From positions 1-37,167 of the forward strand of contig OMUV01000010.1 of assembly GCA_900314335.1 (NCBI GenBank): DNA of 37,167 nt. The letters run 5' to 3'. The notes beneath the pieces were generated by a model. It had not been told where the DNA came from, made no database searches, and saw nothing but the letters and a program-made list of their open reading frames with translations. Shown piece after piece: positions 30,039-36,362 of this stretch. The stretch is from an uncultured Prevotellaceae bacterium. GTDB lineage: Bacteria; Bacteroidota; Bacteroidia; Bacteroidales; Bacteroidaceae. Position 1 is the stretch's first letter, and every line of letters starts with the position of its first letter. The translations under genes and the position numbers were made by a program.

Positions 30039-30518
30039 CTAAAACAGTGATTTGCCGTTATTGTATAAATCATCATTCGACTCAGTCGGCTTGCCGTTCG
30101 GGTAAACCGAGACTCCTAATGCGTTAAGCAGTTTCCCTATAGTGTATCTATTGACATAAACCTCTCCTACTTGTCCTTCTCCTTTGACTACGTATGTCTT
30201 GCCTAACGAATACGCTGTGTTACCGTTGACAGTCTCAAGGTCTATGAGATACCCATCGCCCTTGTCGAATTTGTATAGGTACGAAAGACACTTTACAACA
30301 TCATCTTTGGATGCGAATGATAATTTGATAGACGTAATAATCTTATTATCCTCTTTGTGCAGCCACGCATTGTATGACTCCTTGTTGTTTGTGTAAGCCA
30401 CTTTCTCTATGTAGTCAGCTCCGAATTTCGCAATAACGGTTGTATGAGAAATAATAGTTTGCGCGTTTGCAAAGACAGCGGCAAGCAATACGACTAATGC
30501 GGAGATAATTCTTTTCAT
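30039..30518 (-). CDS. Secreted protein of unknown function in the lysogeny region
   Basis: The 159-residue product has a clear signal peptide (MKRIISALVVLLAAVFANAQ, cleavage likely after ANA). The mature part has no recognised fold: ISHTTVIAKFGADYIEKVAYTN, KIITSIKLSFASKDDVVKCLSYLYKFDKG, VNRYTIGKLLNALGVSVYPNGK. It is not in the lysis or structural modules but between two regulators on the minus strand, so it is probably expressed in the lysogen. Such added genes often change the host surface or exclude other phages. Function not known. Confidence 0.65.
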   Translation of the reverse strand: MKRIISALVVLLAAVFANAQTIISHTTVIAKFGADYIEKVAYTNNKESYNAWLHKEDNKIITSIKLSFASKDDVVKCLSYLYKFDKGDGYLIDLETVNGNTAYSLGKTYVVKGEGQVGEVYVNRYTIGKLLNALGVSVYPNGKPTESNDDLYNNGKSLF

Positions 30519-30521
30519 ATA

Positions 30522-30887
30522 TCATTTCCGATTTTCAAGTACACTGATCAGTCTGTCTATTTGCTCCTGTGCCTTTGTCAGCTGGCCTGAATAGCTGGCA
30601 AGCAACTCTATGTATTTGCTATCATTGCCTTCGGGTGTGTTGGTAATACTCCCGACCTTGCCGCCGAATGCAGCCCCGTAATTGTCATGCATGCTGCTGT
30701 TATAATGATAGAAGTCATTGTAAGACATACCAAGCCTGTCAACGCACTTTTCAATAAAACCAGACCGCACATCAGAGCCATTGAAAATGGAATTAAGAGC
30801 CTGACTGCTCATATTTAGCTTATTCGCAATTTCTGTCAGTGTCATTCCCGTTCGGAGTAGCACCATTTTAAAATCCTTTCCTGTCAT
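30522..30887 (-). CDS. XRE-type phage repressor (CI-like)
   Basis: The 121-residue protein starts MTGKDFKMVLLRTGMTLTEIANKLN, with the helix-turn-helix GMTLTEIANKLNMSSQALNSIFNGSD (residues about 14-39). The C-terminal 40 residues are helical (YSGQLTKAQEQIDRLISVLENRK) and may form a coiled coil for dimerisation. It is divergent from the early operon starting at 31035, with 147 bases between them holding the early promoter, the layout of a CI/Cro switch. No peptidase domain is visible, so induction is not by the usual self-cleavage. Confidence 0.8.
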   Translation of the reverse strand: MTGKDFKMVLLRTGMTLTEIANKLNMSSQALNSIFNGSDVRSGFIEKCVDRLGMSYNDFYHYNSSMHDNYGAAFGGKVGSITNTPEGNDSKYIELLASYSGQLTKAQEQIDRLISVLENRK

Positions 30888-30945
30888 GTTTCAAACAATT
30901 TTATTTCGTCAATAGTTAATAATATCTAAATAATAAACAATACTA

Positions 30946-30976
30946 TTTGTAGTTCAAATAAATCTCTTTAAATTTG
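30946..30976 (+). promoter_or_regulatory. Early rightward promoter
   Basis: TTTG (30946-30949), 19 bases, TAAATTTG (30969-30976): a full match to the Bacteroidetes promoter consensus. Expected start about 30982, so the early operon begins with a leader of about 50 bases that includes the palindrome. Confidence 0.8.
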
Positions 30977-31000
30977 CAATCGAATAGCAAAACGAATTGC

Positions 31001-31012
31001 GCAACATGTTGC
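31001..31012. promoter_or_regulatory. Candidate operator palindrome
   Basis: GCAACATGTTGC is a perfect 12-bp palindrome 24 bases downstream of the early promoter's -7 box. It may be the repressor operator; a second copy was not found in the same gap. Confidence 0.45.
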
Positions 31013-31034
31013 AAATATAACAATTTACGAGATT

Positions 31035-31262
31035 ATGGAACAGAAAAAAAACAAGGTAGTAATTGACCTGCGGACGCCTGCCGAGGTAAAGAGGGCAGAG
31101 CGAGACCGCGCATTGTGCGAGGAGTACAATGCACTTGTAAGGCAGCAGCCCACGGCCAAACCGTACAGACTGTTTGGAGCTCTTGCAAAGCGATACTCGC
31201 TGAGCGGATACGGCGTTGCAAAGATACTTCAGAAGCGTGGGGCTTACACGCCGAATGTTTAA
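31035..31262 (+). CDS. Small early protein with HTH-like end (75 aa)
   Basis: First gene after the early promoter. The N-terminal 40 residues are strongly charged (MEQKKNKVVIDLRTPAEVKRAERDR). The C-terminal part, KPYRLFGALAKRYSLSGYGVAKILQKRGAY, has the shape of a helix-turn-helix (ALAKRYSLSGYGVAKIL). Its position, divergent from the CI-like repressor, is that of a Cro or an early activator. A similar small protein is conserved at this place in Bacteroidales phages as far as I remember. Confidence 0.65.
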   Translation: MEQKKNKVVIDLRTPAEVKRAERDRALCEEYNALVRQQPTAKPYRLFGALAKRYSLSGYGVAKILQKRGAYTPNV

Positions 31263-31283
31263 CCGATTAAATCTTCAACAACA

Positions 31284-31499
31284 ATGAGAGAATTAAAAGA
31301 AATCGTTGCCCTGTTTGTAGAACAGAGCGGAGTGAGAAAGATGAGTACAAAGCAGCTGCTTGTAGTTATATACATGACTGCGAGTTTTGCCCTGTGTCTT
31401 ACATGTAATGTAGTTGCGACAATTGTAGGTATATGCAACCTGCTAAATTCCGAAAGGCTTGCACATAAGTACGGGCTTGATGACTTTGAGGAGGACTGA
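31284..31499 (+). CDS. Small membrane protein (71 aa)
   Basis: ATG 31284 lies one base after a leader motif (AATCTTCAACAAC). The product has an N-terminal charged part, a hydrophobic stretch at about 24-52 (LLVVIYMTASFALCLTCNVVATIVG) and an acidic tail HKYGLDDFEED. One or two membrane helices are likely. An early membrane protein next to the lysogeny switch could affect superinfection, but there is no direct evidence. Confidence 0.6.
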   Translation: MRELKEIVALFVEQSGVRKMSTKQLLVVIYMTASFALCLTCNVVATIVGICNLLNSERLAHKYGLDDFEED

Positions 31500-31502
31500 G
31501 CC

Positions 31503-31703
31503 ATGATGACAGAGACAGAGCCGAAAGTAACAGAAACAGGACGCTACGGCGTTATGGCTGCGAGCCGTGCGCTGGGCATACACTATACCACGCTGGAGCG
31601 CTGGGAGCGTGACAACATTATCCGAGCTGAGTATAGGAGAGCAGACCACCGCAAGGTATTTTGCGGGCACGAGATAAAGAGAGTTTGGAGGGCGCAGCTA
31701 TGA
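31503..31703 (+). CDS. MerR-like / excisionase-type HTH protein (66 aa)
   Basis: The 66-residue product contains GRYGVMAASRALGIHYTTLERWERDN followed by IIRAEYRRADHRKVFCGHEIKRVW. This is the MerR/excisionase-type winged helix-turn-helix (A-S-R-A-L-G-I-H-Y-T-T-L-E-R-W plus a wing with R-R). The Tyr/Arg-rich wing and small size suit an excisionase or early regulator. It overlaps the next gene by four bases (ATGA). Confidence 0.75.
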   Translation: MMTETEPKVTETGRYGVMAASRALGIHYTTLERWERDNIIRAEYRRADHRKVFCGHEIKRVWRAQL

Positions 31704-32071
31704 TAGAGTTTTCTGACTACGACTATAGCGAGATAGCAGGCATGATAGCAGACAGCTTGCACGATACCTTTGCCATTGACTACGATTTTGAGGACGGCAG
31801 CTCAGTAACGATAAAGGGCTGTGCCACATGGGACAGCTATCAGGAGACTGACGCAGTCTGCGGATATGGCAACGGCACTGGTGCGTGGGTGAATTACGAC
31901 TTATGCCTGACGGCTGAGGTTGACTTTGCTTATGATGCCGAGGGCAAGATAATGCAGTCTAAAGATACTGACTTCGACTGCGACAAGCTGTATGATGCAT
32001 TGCATGATGAGCTCGATATACTCCCAATGAGGTATGTTCCCCGAAATGTATTACGTGATATAAATCTTTAA
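31700..32071 (+). CDS. Very acidic hypothetical protein (123 aa)
   Basis: I start at ATG 31700, which overlaps the previous stop. The protein starts MIEFSDYDYSEIAGMIADS and has about 27 Asp/Glu against about 7 Lys/Arg. A central part GYGNGTGAWVNYDLCLTAEVDFAYDAEGKI is beta-rich. Related small proteins occur in Bacteroidetes mobile elements as far as I recall, without known function. Strongly acidic early phage proteins are sometimes DNA mimics, but nothing in this sequence proves that. Confidence 0.6.
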   Translation: MIEFSDYDYSEIAGMIADSLHDTFAIDYDFEDGSSVTIKGCATWDSYQETDAVCGYGNGTGAWVNYDLCLTAEVDFAYDAEGKIMQSKDTDFDCDKLYDALHDELDILPMRYVPRNVLRDINL

Positions 32072-32092
32072 TCTTCAACAAAATCAACAATT

Positions 32093-32995
32093 ATGGAAAC
32101 AGAAAAACAAATCGTAGAGGTTGAGCAGCCTGAGATGCTGGCTGCTATTAACAAGAGTGAAGTCGATATGCAGGTAGCTACAGCACATCAGTACCCGCGT
32201 AACGTGCATGCAGCGCTGAACAACATTGAAACACTTGCAACGTCCGATATGGACACCGCCAACGAGTGCTTCTATGTACTGCGCCGCCGCAACGCGGATG
32301 GCAGCACGCAGATGATAGAGGGCCTGAGCGTCAGGATGGCAGAGATAATAGCAAGCTGCTGGGGCAACATGATGGTTGCGACACGTATCATCGGCAATGA
32401 TGGCAAGGTGATTACCGCGCAAGCGGTGTGCATAGACTTAGAGACCAATCTGCGCGTAAGCGTAGAGGTGAAGCGTCGTATTACCAACAAGTACGGCAAG
32501 ACGTTCTCCGAGGATATGCAGGTCGTGACTGGCAATGCAGCCAGTGCTATTGCTTTCCGCAATGCAGTGCTGAAAGTTGTGCCTAAGGCCGTGACAAAAA
32601 AGATTATTAACCACATCAAAGAGGTTAGTTTGGGACAATCTTTAGACATGGAGAAGAGTCGCAACAATCTCGTAGCTTACTTTGCGAAGCTCGGTGTAGA
32701 CAAAGATACATTGCTTGAATACCTGCAAGTCGACAACGTGGACGACATCGACAAAGATATGGTGTTAGAGCTGCGTGGTCTCGCTAACGCTATTAAGGAG
32801 GGCACGACTACCGTGCAGGAGACCTTTATCCAGCCACTGGTCGAGAAGCGCACTGCTGAGGCTGCAAAGAAAGCCGCTGAGGAGGCGAAAGAGAAGGCAG
32901 CTAAGGCAATGGCACGGCAGGGCGGTAAAAAGCCATCAGAGGCCGCAGAAAGTAAGTCAGAACAGGACAATACAAAAGCAGTAGATAACAAGTAA
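32093..32995 (+). CDS. Putative single-strand annealing / recombination protein (300 aa)
   Basis: The N-terminal 200 residues contain MIEGLSVRMAEIIASCWGNMMVATRIIGNDGKVITAQAVCIDLETN, VSVEVKRRITNKYGKTFSEDMQVVTGNAASAIAFRNAVLKVVP, a strongly conserved-looking block I have seen in phage recombination operons. The last 60 residues are Ala/Lys/Glu-rich and flexible. It lies directly before a YqaJ exonuclease gene, the pairing typical of RecT/Redbeta-like annealing proteins with their nuclease, so it is probably the annealase. Its leader (32068-32081) carries the shared motif TTAATCTTCAACAA. Confidence 0.65.
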   Translation: METEKQIVEVEQPEMLAAINKSEVDMQVATAHQYPRNVHAALNNIETLATSDMDTANECFYVLRRRNADGSTQMIEGLSVRMAEIIASCWGNMMVATRIIGNDGKVITAQAVCIDLETNLRVSVEVKRRITNKYGKTFSEDMQVVTGNAASAIAFRNAVLKVVPKAVTKKIINHIKEVSLGQSLDMEKSRNNLVAYFAKLGVDKDTLLEYLQVDNVDDIDKDMVLELRGLANAIKEGTTTVQETFIQPLVEKRTAEAAKKAAEEAKEKAAKAMARQGGKKPSEAAESKSEQDNTKAVDNK

Positions 32996-33002
32996 CGTAA
33001 AC

Positions 33003-33035
33003 GCCCCTCACGGCGGACATACCGCCGTGAGGGGC
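33003..33035 (+). terminator. Long GC-rich hairpin between recombination genes
   Basis: GCCCCTCACGGCGG (33003-33016) and CCGCCGTGAGGGGC (33022-33035) form a perfect 14-bp stem with the loop ACATA, followed by TTAATTAAT. The T tract is weak. It lies between the annealing and exonuclease genes and directly before the leader motif, so it may act as an attenuator or protect transcript ends. Confidence 0.7.
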
Positions 33036-33068
33036 TTAATTAATCTTCAACAACAAGAGACAAAAATT

Positions 33069-34037
33069 ATGAGTTGCACAATCATTAGACCGCAAGACCG
33101 CTACGAGTGGTTAAAGCTGAGGGGCTACGGAATAGGCTCCTCAGAGGTAGGCACAATATTAGGGCTTAACCCATTTGAGACGCCCTATCAATTGTGGCGC
33201 AGAAAAAAGGGCATGGACGCCCCGAAAGAGGAAAACTTTGCAATGCGCGCAGGCCACTACTTGGAGGACGCCGTGAGCCGCTTCTACAGTGATGCCACTG
33301 GTCGCAAGATAATCAAGCGCAGTGCAGGCGACTGGCTGATAGTAGACAACGATAAGCAGTACCTACGCGTATCACCTGACCGCATTTTTTGGATAGACCC
33401 CGAAGGCAAGCACAATGCTGCTAATAAAGGGATTTGCGAGTGCAAGACAACGCAGCTGGATGTAGACGAGGACGACCTGCCTAAGCACTGGTTCTGCCAG
33501 TTACAGTACCAGCTGGGAGTATCTGAGATGAGCTATGGAGCACTGGCATGGCTGACGCAGGGCCGCAAGTTTGGCTACAAGGATATAGAGTTTGACAAGG
33601 ACTTCTACGAGTGGATGGTAGCTGAGGTAACTGACTTTTGGAACACCTACATCATAGGCGACAAAGAACCGCTTGCAGAAACGGTGTCTGATGTGCTTTT
33701 GAAGAGCCCGCGACACATAGCAGGCAAAGTAGTAAAGGGTGGCTCAGAAGTGCTGGCAGTGTACAATAAGTTGAAAGCAGTCAACGAGCAGTATGCGACC
33801 CTCAAGGAGCAGAAAGACGAGCTTGAAGGCGAGATGAAAATGGCTATAGGTGACGCTGAGGCTATTGTTACCGATGACCCGTTCAGCGAGGATGGGGAGA
33901 TGACGCTTGCAACGTGGAAAGCCCCGAAGCCGTCCATTAAGTTTGACGACAAGAAATTCAAGGAAGACCATGAAGAGCTCTATGATGCTTATTGCCACGA
34001 GGTACAAGGAGCAAGGCGCTTCCTGCTTAAACAATGA
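33069..34037 (+). CDS. YqaJ-like viral recombinase exonuclease
   Basis: The 322-residue product has the lambda-exonuclease/YqaJ fold. GYGIGSSEVGTILGLNPFETPYQLW (residues 20-43) contains the G-I-G-S-S-E motif; E66 (GHYLEDAV) and D104 (VSPDR) together with E124-x-K126 (CECKTT) form the PD-(D/E)xK site. It digests one strand from DNA ends to give single-strand overhangs for the annealing protein upstream. The C-terminal third (EQYATLKEQKDELEGEMKMAI) is a coiled coil. I start at ATG 33069 after the leader motif. It overlaps the next gene by four bases. Confidence 0.88.
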   Translation: MSCTIIRPQDRYEWLKLRGYGIGSSEVGTILGLNPFETPYQLWRRKKGMDAPKEENFAMRAGHYLEDAVSRFYSDATGRKIIKRSAGDWLIVDNDKQYLRVSPDRIFWIDPEGKHNAANKGICECKTTQLDVDEDDLPKHWFCQLQYQLGVSEMSYGALAWLTQGRKFGYKDIEFDKDFYEWMVAEVTDFWNTYIIGDKEPLAETVSDVLLKSPRHIAGKVVKGGSEVLAVYNKLKAVNEQYATLKEQKDELEGEMKMAIGDAEAIVTDDPFSEDGEMTLATWKAPKPSIKFDDKKFKEDHEELYDAYCHEVQGARRFLLKQ

Positions 34038-34234
34038 AAGCAATGTATACGATTAGCAACAGTCAGTTTAACCTGATACTTGAAGCGCTGCAAGACTATG
34101 CGTCTACGAAGCAGCCTATCAACCTGCGTGACGAGAACCGCGTGCAGCTTGTGACAAAACTGTTGAAACAGATGCGCAGGAAGCAGCCATTTAACAAACG
34201 TGATCTAAAGAAATTAGAGTATGCAACGAGATAG
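34034..34234 (+). CDS. Small hypothetical early protein (66 aa)
   Basis: ATGA overlap with the exonuclease and a 14-base overlap with the replication gene make it part of the operon. The product, MKAMYTISNSQFNLILEALQ at the start, is helical and basic, with KQPINLRDENRVQLVTKLLKQMRRKQPFNKRDLKKLEYATR. No known motif. It may bind DNA or a partner of the recombination genes. Confidence 0.6.
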   Translation: MKAMYTISNSQFNLILEALQDYASTKQPINLRDENRVQLVTKLLKQMRRKQPFNKRDLKKLEYATR

Positions 34235-34856
34235 CTTTATCTTCTACAGAGACTGGGCCGATGCTATTAGCCCTCTCAGCCCCTCTGAGCGCCTTTCAGT
34301 CTATGATGCGATAATAGCCTACTCCTTTGAGGGAAAGGCGCCTGGCGGCCTTTCTGACGTTGTTGCAATGGCAATGAGGTTTATCCTGTTGCAACTGCAA
34401 CGCGACGCAGACAAGTACAGCCGTATCTGCGAGAGAAATCAAAATAATGGGGCAAAAGGAGGTCGCCCGAAGAAAAACCCAAATAACCCAGTGGGTTTTC
34501 GCGAAAAACCCAAAAACCCAAATAACCCAGTGGCCCTATATGATAATGATAATGTAAATGATAATGGTAATGTTAATGATGATGATATAATAGACACAAC
34601 AAGCCACGACCAAGAATATATTGATGAGCTCATACAGGATACCTACTGGCAAGATGTGATGTGTATGAAGCTACATATCTCCAAAGATGAGCTTGCAGCG
34701 AGCCTCAGGGAATTCAAGGAAAATGTAGGGCTTGATAAGTCTAATCATAAAGACCGAGCAGACTTTCGAAACCACGTGCGCAACTGGCTTGCAAAACGCA
34801 AGGAAATGAAAGCAACAGCGGTTAATACCAACTCAGTAAATGATATATGGAAATGA
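34221..34856 (+). CDS. DUF6291-like replication protein (DnaD/helicase-loading type)
   Basis: The N-terminus matches DUF6291-type phage proteins (FIFYRDWADAISPLSPSERLSVYDAIIAYSF, then VAMAMRFILLQLQRDADKYSRICERN and GAKGGRPKK). A low-complexity linker follows (NPNNPVGFREKPKNPNNP, then YDNDNVNDNGNVNDDD). The C-terminal domain (VMCMKLHISKDELAASLREFKENV, FRNHVRNWLAKRKE) resembles the domain that binds helicase or ssDNA in such proteins. The AAA+ loader follows with a 10-base overlap. The linker DNA carries repeats and an AT-rich tract, like the origin within lambda O, and is copied in inverted form at 11242-11334. Confidence 0.75.
   Translation: MQRDSFIFYRDWADAISPLSPSERLSVYDAIIAYSFEGKAPGGLSDVVAMAMRFILLQLQRDADKYSRICERNQNNGAKGGRPKKNPNNPVGFREKPKNPNNPVALYDNDNVNDNGNVNDDDIIDTTSHDQEYIDELIQDTYWQDVMCMKLHISKDELAASLREFKENVGLDKSNHKDRADFRNHVRNWLAKRKEMKATAVNTNSVNDIWK
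34474..34566 (+). repeat. Origin-like segment inside the replication gene, duplicated at 11242-11334
   Basis: This segment encodes the NPNNP...DNDNVND linker. It has two identical 21-bp repeats (34474-34494 and 34513-34533, core AAAACCCAAATAACCCAGTGG), 39 bases apart, a dyad GGGTTTTCGCGAAAAACCC between them, and AT-rich DNA behind them (34534-34600). Iterons plus an AT-rich side inside the initiator gene are the layout of the lambda origin. The full 93 bases recur in inverted orientation in a non-coding gap 23 kb away. A 12-bp in-frame insertion at 34567-34578 separates a further seven matching bases. Confidence 0.85.
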
Positions 34857-35554
34857 ATGATATTAGCAAAATTGTAAAAGTGATAAACATGTACGGCGCA
34901 AGCCAAATCAAAAGACTGAAATATAACTACACGTTACCTGCGGTTATGAATGCTGTTGTGCGGATAGGCAAGTCACGATACAGCGGATTCGTTATTGACG
35001 AGGACAACCGCTTTGCTTATGAGAATGCTGTAAAATGGCTGATGGGCGACCCTACGATGCAGGCTATCAACTGCGTCACTGGCGAGGTTACTCAAGGCAG
35101 GCTTGATGCTGGGCTCTATATAGCTGGCAACACGGGCACGGGCAAAACGTGGCTGCTTAATATCCTCAGCACGCTTTCTTCGGTGTGCGGTATTGAGTAT
35201 TTCGATGGATGCGAGAAGGCAAAATTGCGCTGGGAAAACTACAGATGCGATGAGATGTGCGCCTACTATGCCCTGAATGGCGGGTATCTCAAATACACGA
35301 AGAGCAAGATAGTATGCTTCCACGATTTGGGAAGCGAGCCGACTGAGAGCTGTTATATGGGTAATAAGTGTAATGTGCTGCGCCGAGTGCTTGAAAGCAG
35401 GGGTGATAACTACACTGCCATTACCCACTTTAGCAGCAATTATCCTATTAATCACGAGATAATCAAGCAGCATTACGGTGATCGCGCATATAGCAGACTG
35501 CTGGGCATGTGCAACTATCTGACGATGCGAGGCGCTGACAGACGCATAAGATAA
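34847..35554 (+). CDS. DnaC-like AAA+ helicase loader
   Basis: The 235-residue protein has Walker A GNTGTGKT (94-101), Walker B IVCFHDLG (155-162; the acid pair is H-D rather than D-E/D), and a sensor-1 like THFSSNYP (193-200). It is the AAA+ core of DnaC/IstB-type loaders that place the replicative helicase on the origin. It overlaps the DUF6291-like gene, with which it probably works. The small size and absence of a nuclease or ring-helicase domain argue against a full helicase. The final part, CNYLTMRGADRRIR, is basic. Confidence 0.85.
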   Translation: MEMNDISKIVKVINMYGASQIKRLKYNYTLPAVMNAVVRIGKSRYSGFVIDEDNRFAYENAVKWLMGDPTMQAINCVTGEVTQGRLDAGLYIAGNTGTGKTWLLNILSTLSSVCGIEYFDGCEKAKLRWENYRCDEMCAYYALNGGYLKYTKSKIVCFHDLGSEPTESCYMGNKCNVLRRVLESRGDNYTAITHFSSNYPINHEIIKQHYGDRAYSRLLGMCNYLTMRGADRRIR

Positions 35555-35576
35555 GTAACAACTAAAAGCAAAGACT

Positions 35577-35825
35577 ATGTATAACATTAGATTTTTCCGC
35601 CCGTCAATACGACTAACTGAGGGCTTTGAGGCTATAAACAGCGCTTCTGAGCGCATTGAGGGCAGCGATAGTAAAAACATTTATGGCATGCGCGTGCAGG
35701 TTAAAGTCTACGGCTGTTGGCTGACTATTTGGAAGCAGCAGTGCGCCCCTGAGGACGGCGATGCGAGGACAACGATAAAGAAGCGCGCAGAAGACGTAAT
35801 GAGGGCGCTGGAGTTTTGCCGATAA
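35577..35825 (+). CDS. Small hypothetical protein (82 aa)
   Basis: ATG 35577 follows AAGCAAAGACT. The product starts MYNIRFFRPSIRLTEGFEAI and contains YGMRVQVKVYGCWLTIWKQQCAPED, with a helical end TTIKKRAEDVMRALEFCR. No known motif, signal or membrane segment. It follows the loader gene by 22 bases and precedes the PAPS-reductase-like fragment by four bases. Confidence 0.55.
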   Translation: MYNIRFFRPSIRLTEGFEAINSASERIEGSDSKNIYGMRVQVKVYGCWLTIWKQQCAPEDGDARTTIKKRAEDVMRALEFCR

Positions 35826-35829
35826 TGCA

Positions 35830-36078
35830 ATGAATAAGGAGCTTGAAAAGAAGGTAGAACAGGCAGTGAAGTTGTTGCAAGTCTGCTACAAGGCTGCTGG
35901 TGAGCCATTGGAGGTGGCGTACAGTGGACGGGAAGATATTCGTGCGCTGCAACGGTACGGCTATAGCAGGTGTGAGGATGTGTGCAGTGCGGAAGGCATT
36001 GCGGGAATGCTCGCACAATGTAGAAGAGCAGCACTATTGTACGCCAAAGGAGAAGATAAAAAGAAAACTAATAATTAA
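35830..36078 (+). pseudogene. N-terminal fragment of a PAPS-reductase-like protein, decayed
   Basis: The first 33 residues, ELEKKVEQAVKLLQVCYKAAGEPLEVAYSG, look like the start of phage proteins of the PAPS reductase/DndC-like family, where the next residues should be the PP-loop S-G-G-K-D-S. Here the frame reads YSGREDIRALQRYGYSRCED and the typical continuation (L-A-K-x-A-G-...-A-I-Y-K-N-T-T) is missing. Another frame from 35900 stays open to 36097, suggesting frameshift or deletion. A full enzyme has over 200 residues. It may also be a functional small gene, so confidence is moderate. Confidence 0.45.
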
Positions 36079-36089
36079 CGACTTACAAT

Positions 36090-36362
36090 ATGAATAAAGC
36101 TATCAATACAATTCATTTAGTCCTTCGCTACAAGTGGTATGACATGATAGCCAGTGGAGAGAAGACGGAGGAATATCGGAATATTCAGACGTGGAAGAAT
36201 CGGTTTGGAGATAACATCAAATACGTTACTTTCCACAGGGGTTATAGTGCAGTAACCATGACATACAGAATCAAGAGCGTTTCAGTCGGAATAGGGAAAA
36301 CCGCATGGGGCGCACTTGAAGACAAAGAAGTATTAATCATAAAATTAGGAGACAGAATATGA
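36090..36362 (+). CDS. ASCH/PUA-like domain protein (90 aa)
   Basis: The product has the ASCH signature near the start: HLVLRYKWYDMIASGEKTEEYR, with G-E-K-x-x-E-x-R as in the family, then VTFHRGYSAVTMTYRIKSVSVGIG and a short end EVLIIKLGDRI. ASCH domains are RNA- or nucleotide-binding beta-barrels. In Bacteroidales phages they occur in early operons. The stop overlaps the start of the hexapeptide-repeat gene (ATGA). Confidence 0.75.
   Translation: MNKAINTIHLVLRYKWYDMIASGEKTEEYRNIQTWKNRFGDNIKYVTFHRGYSAVTMTYRIKSVSVGIGKTAWGALEDKEVLIIKLGDRI

Larger units (their letters stand above)
30888..31034. promoter_or_regulatory. Divergent control region between repressor and early operon
   Basis: 147 AT-rich bases between the repressor gene (minus) and the first early gene (plus). 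It contains the strong rightward promoter (30946-30976) and the palindrome GCAACATGTTGC (31001-31012) a little downstream of the expected start of transcription, a plausible operator for the repressor. A leftward promoter is expected, but I found only partial matches. Confidence 0.7.

Noticed and set aside
35900-36097. Second open frame (65 codons) over the PAPS-reductase-like fragment
   Set aside because: It may hold part of the decayed reading frame, but it has no ribosome site and no recognisable motif, so it is not listed as a gene.
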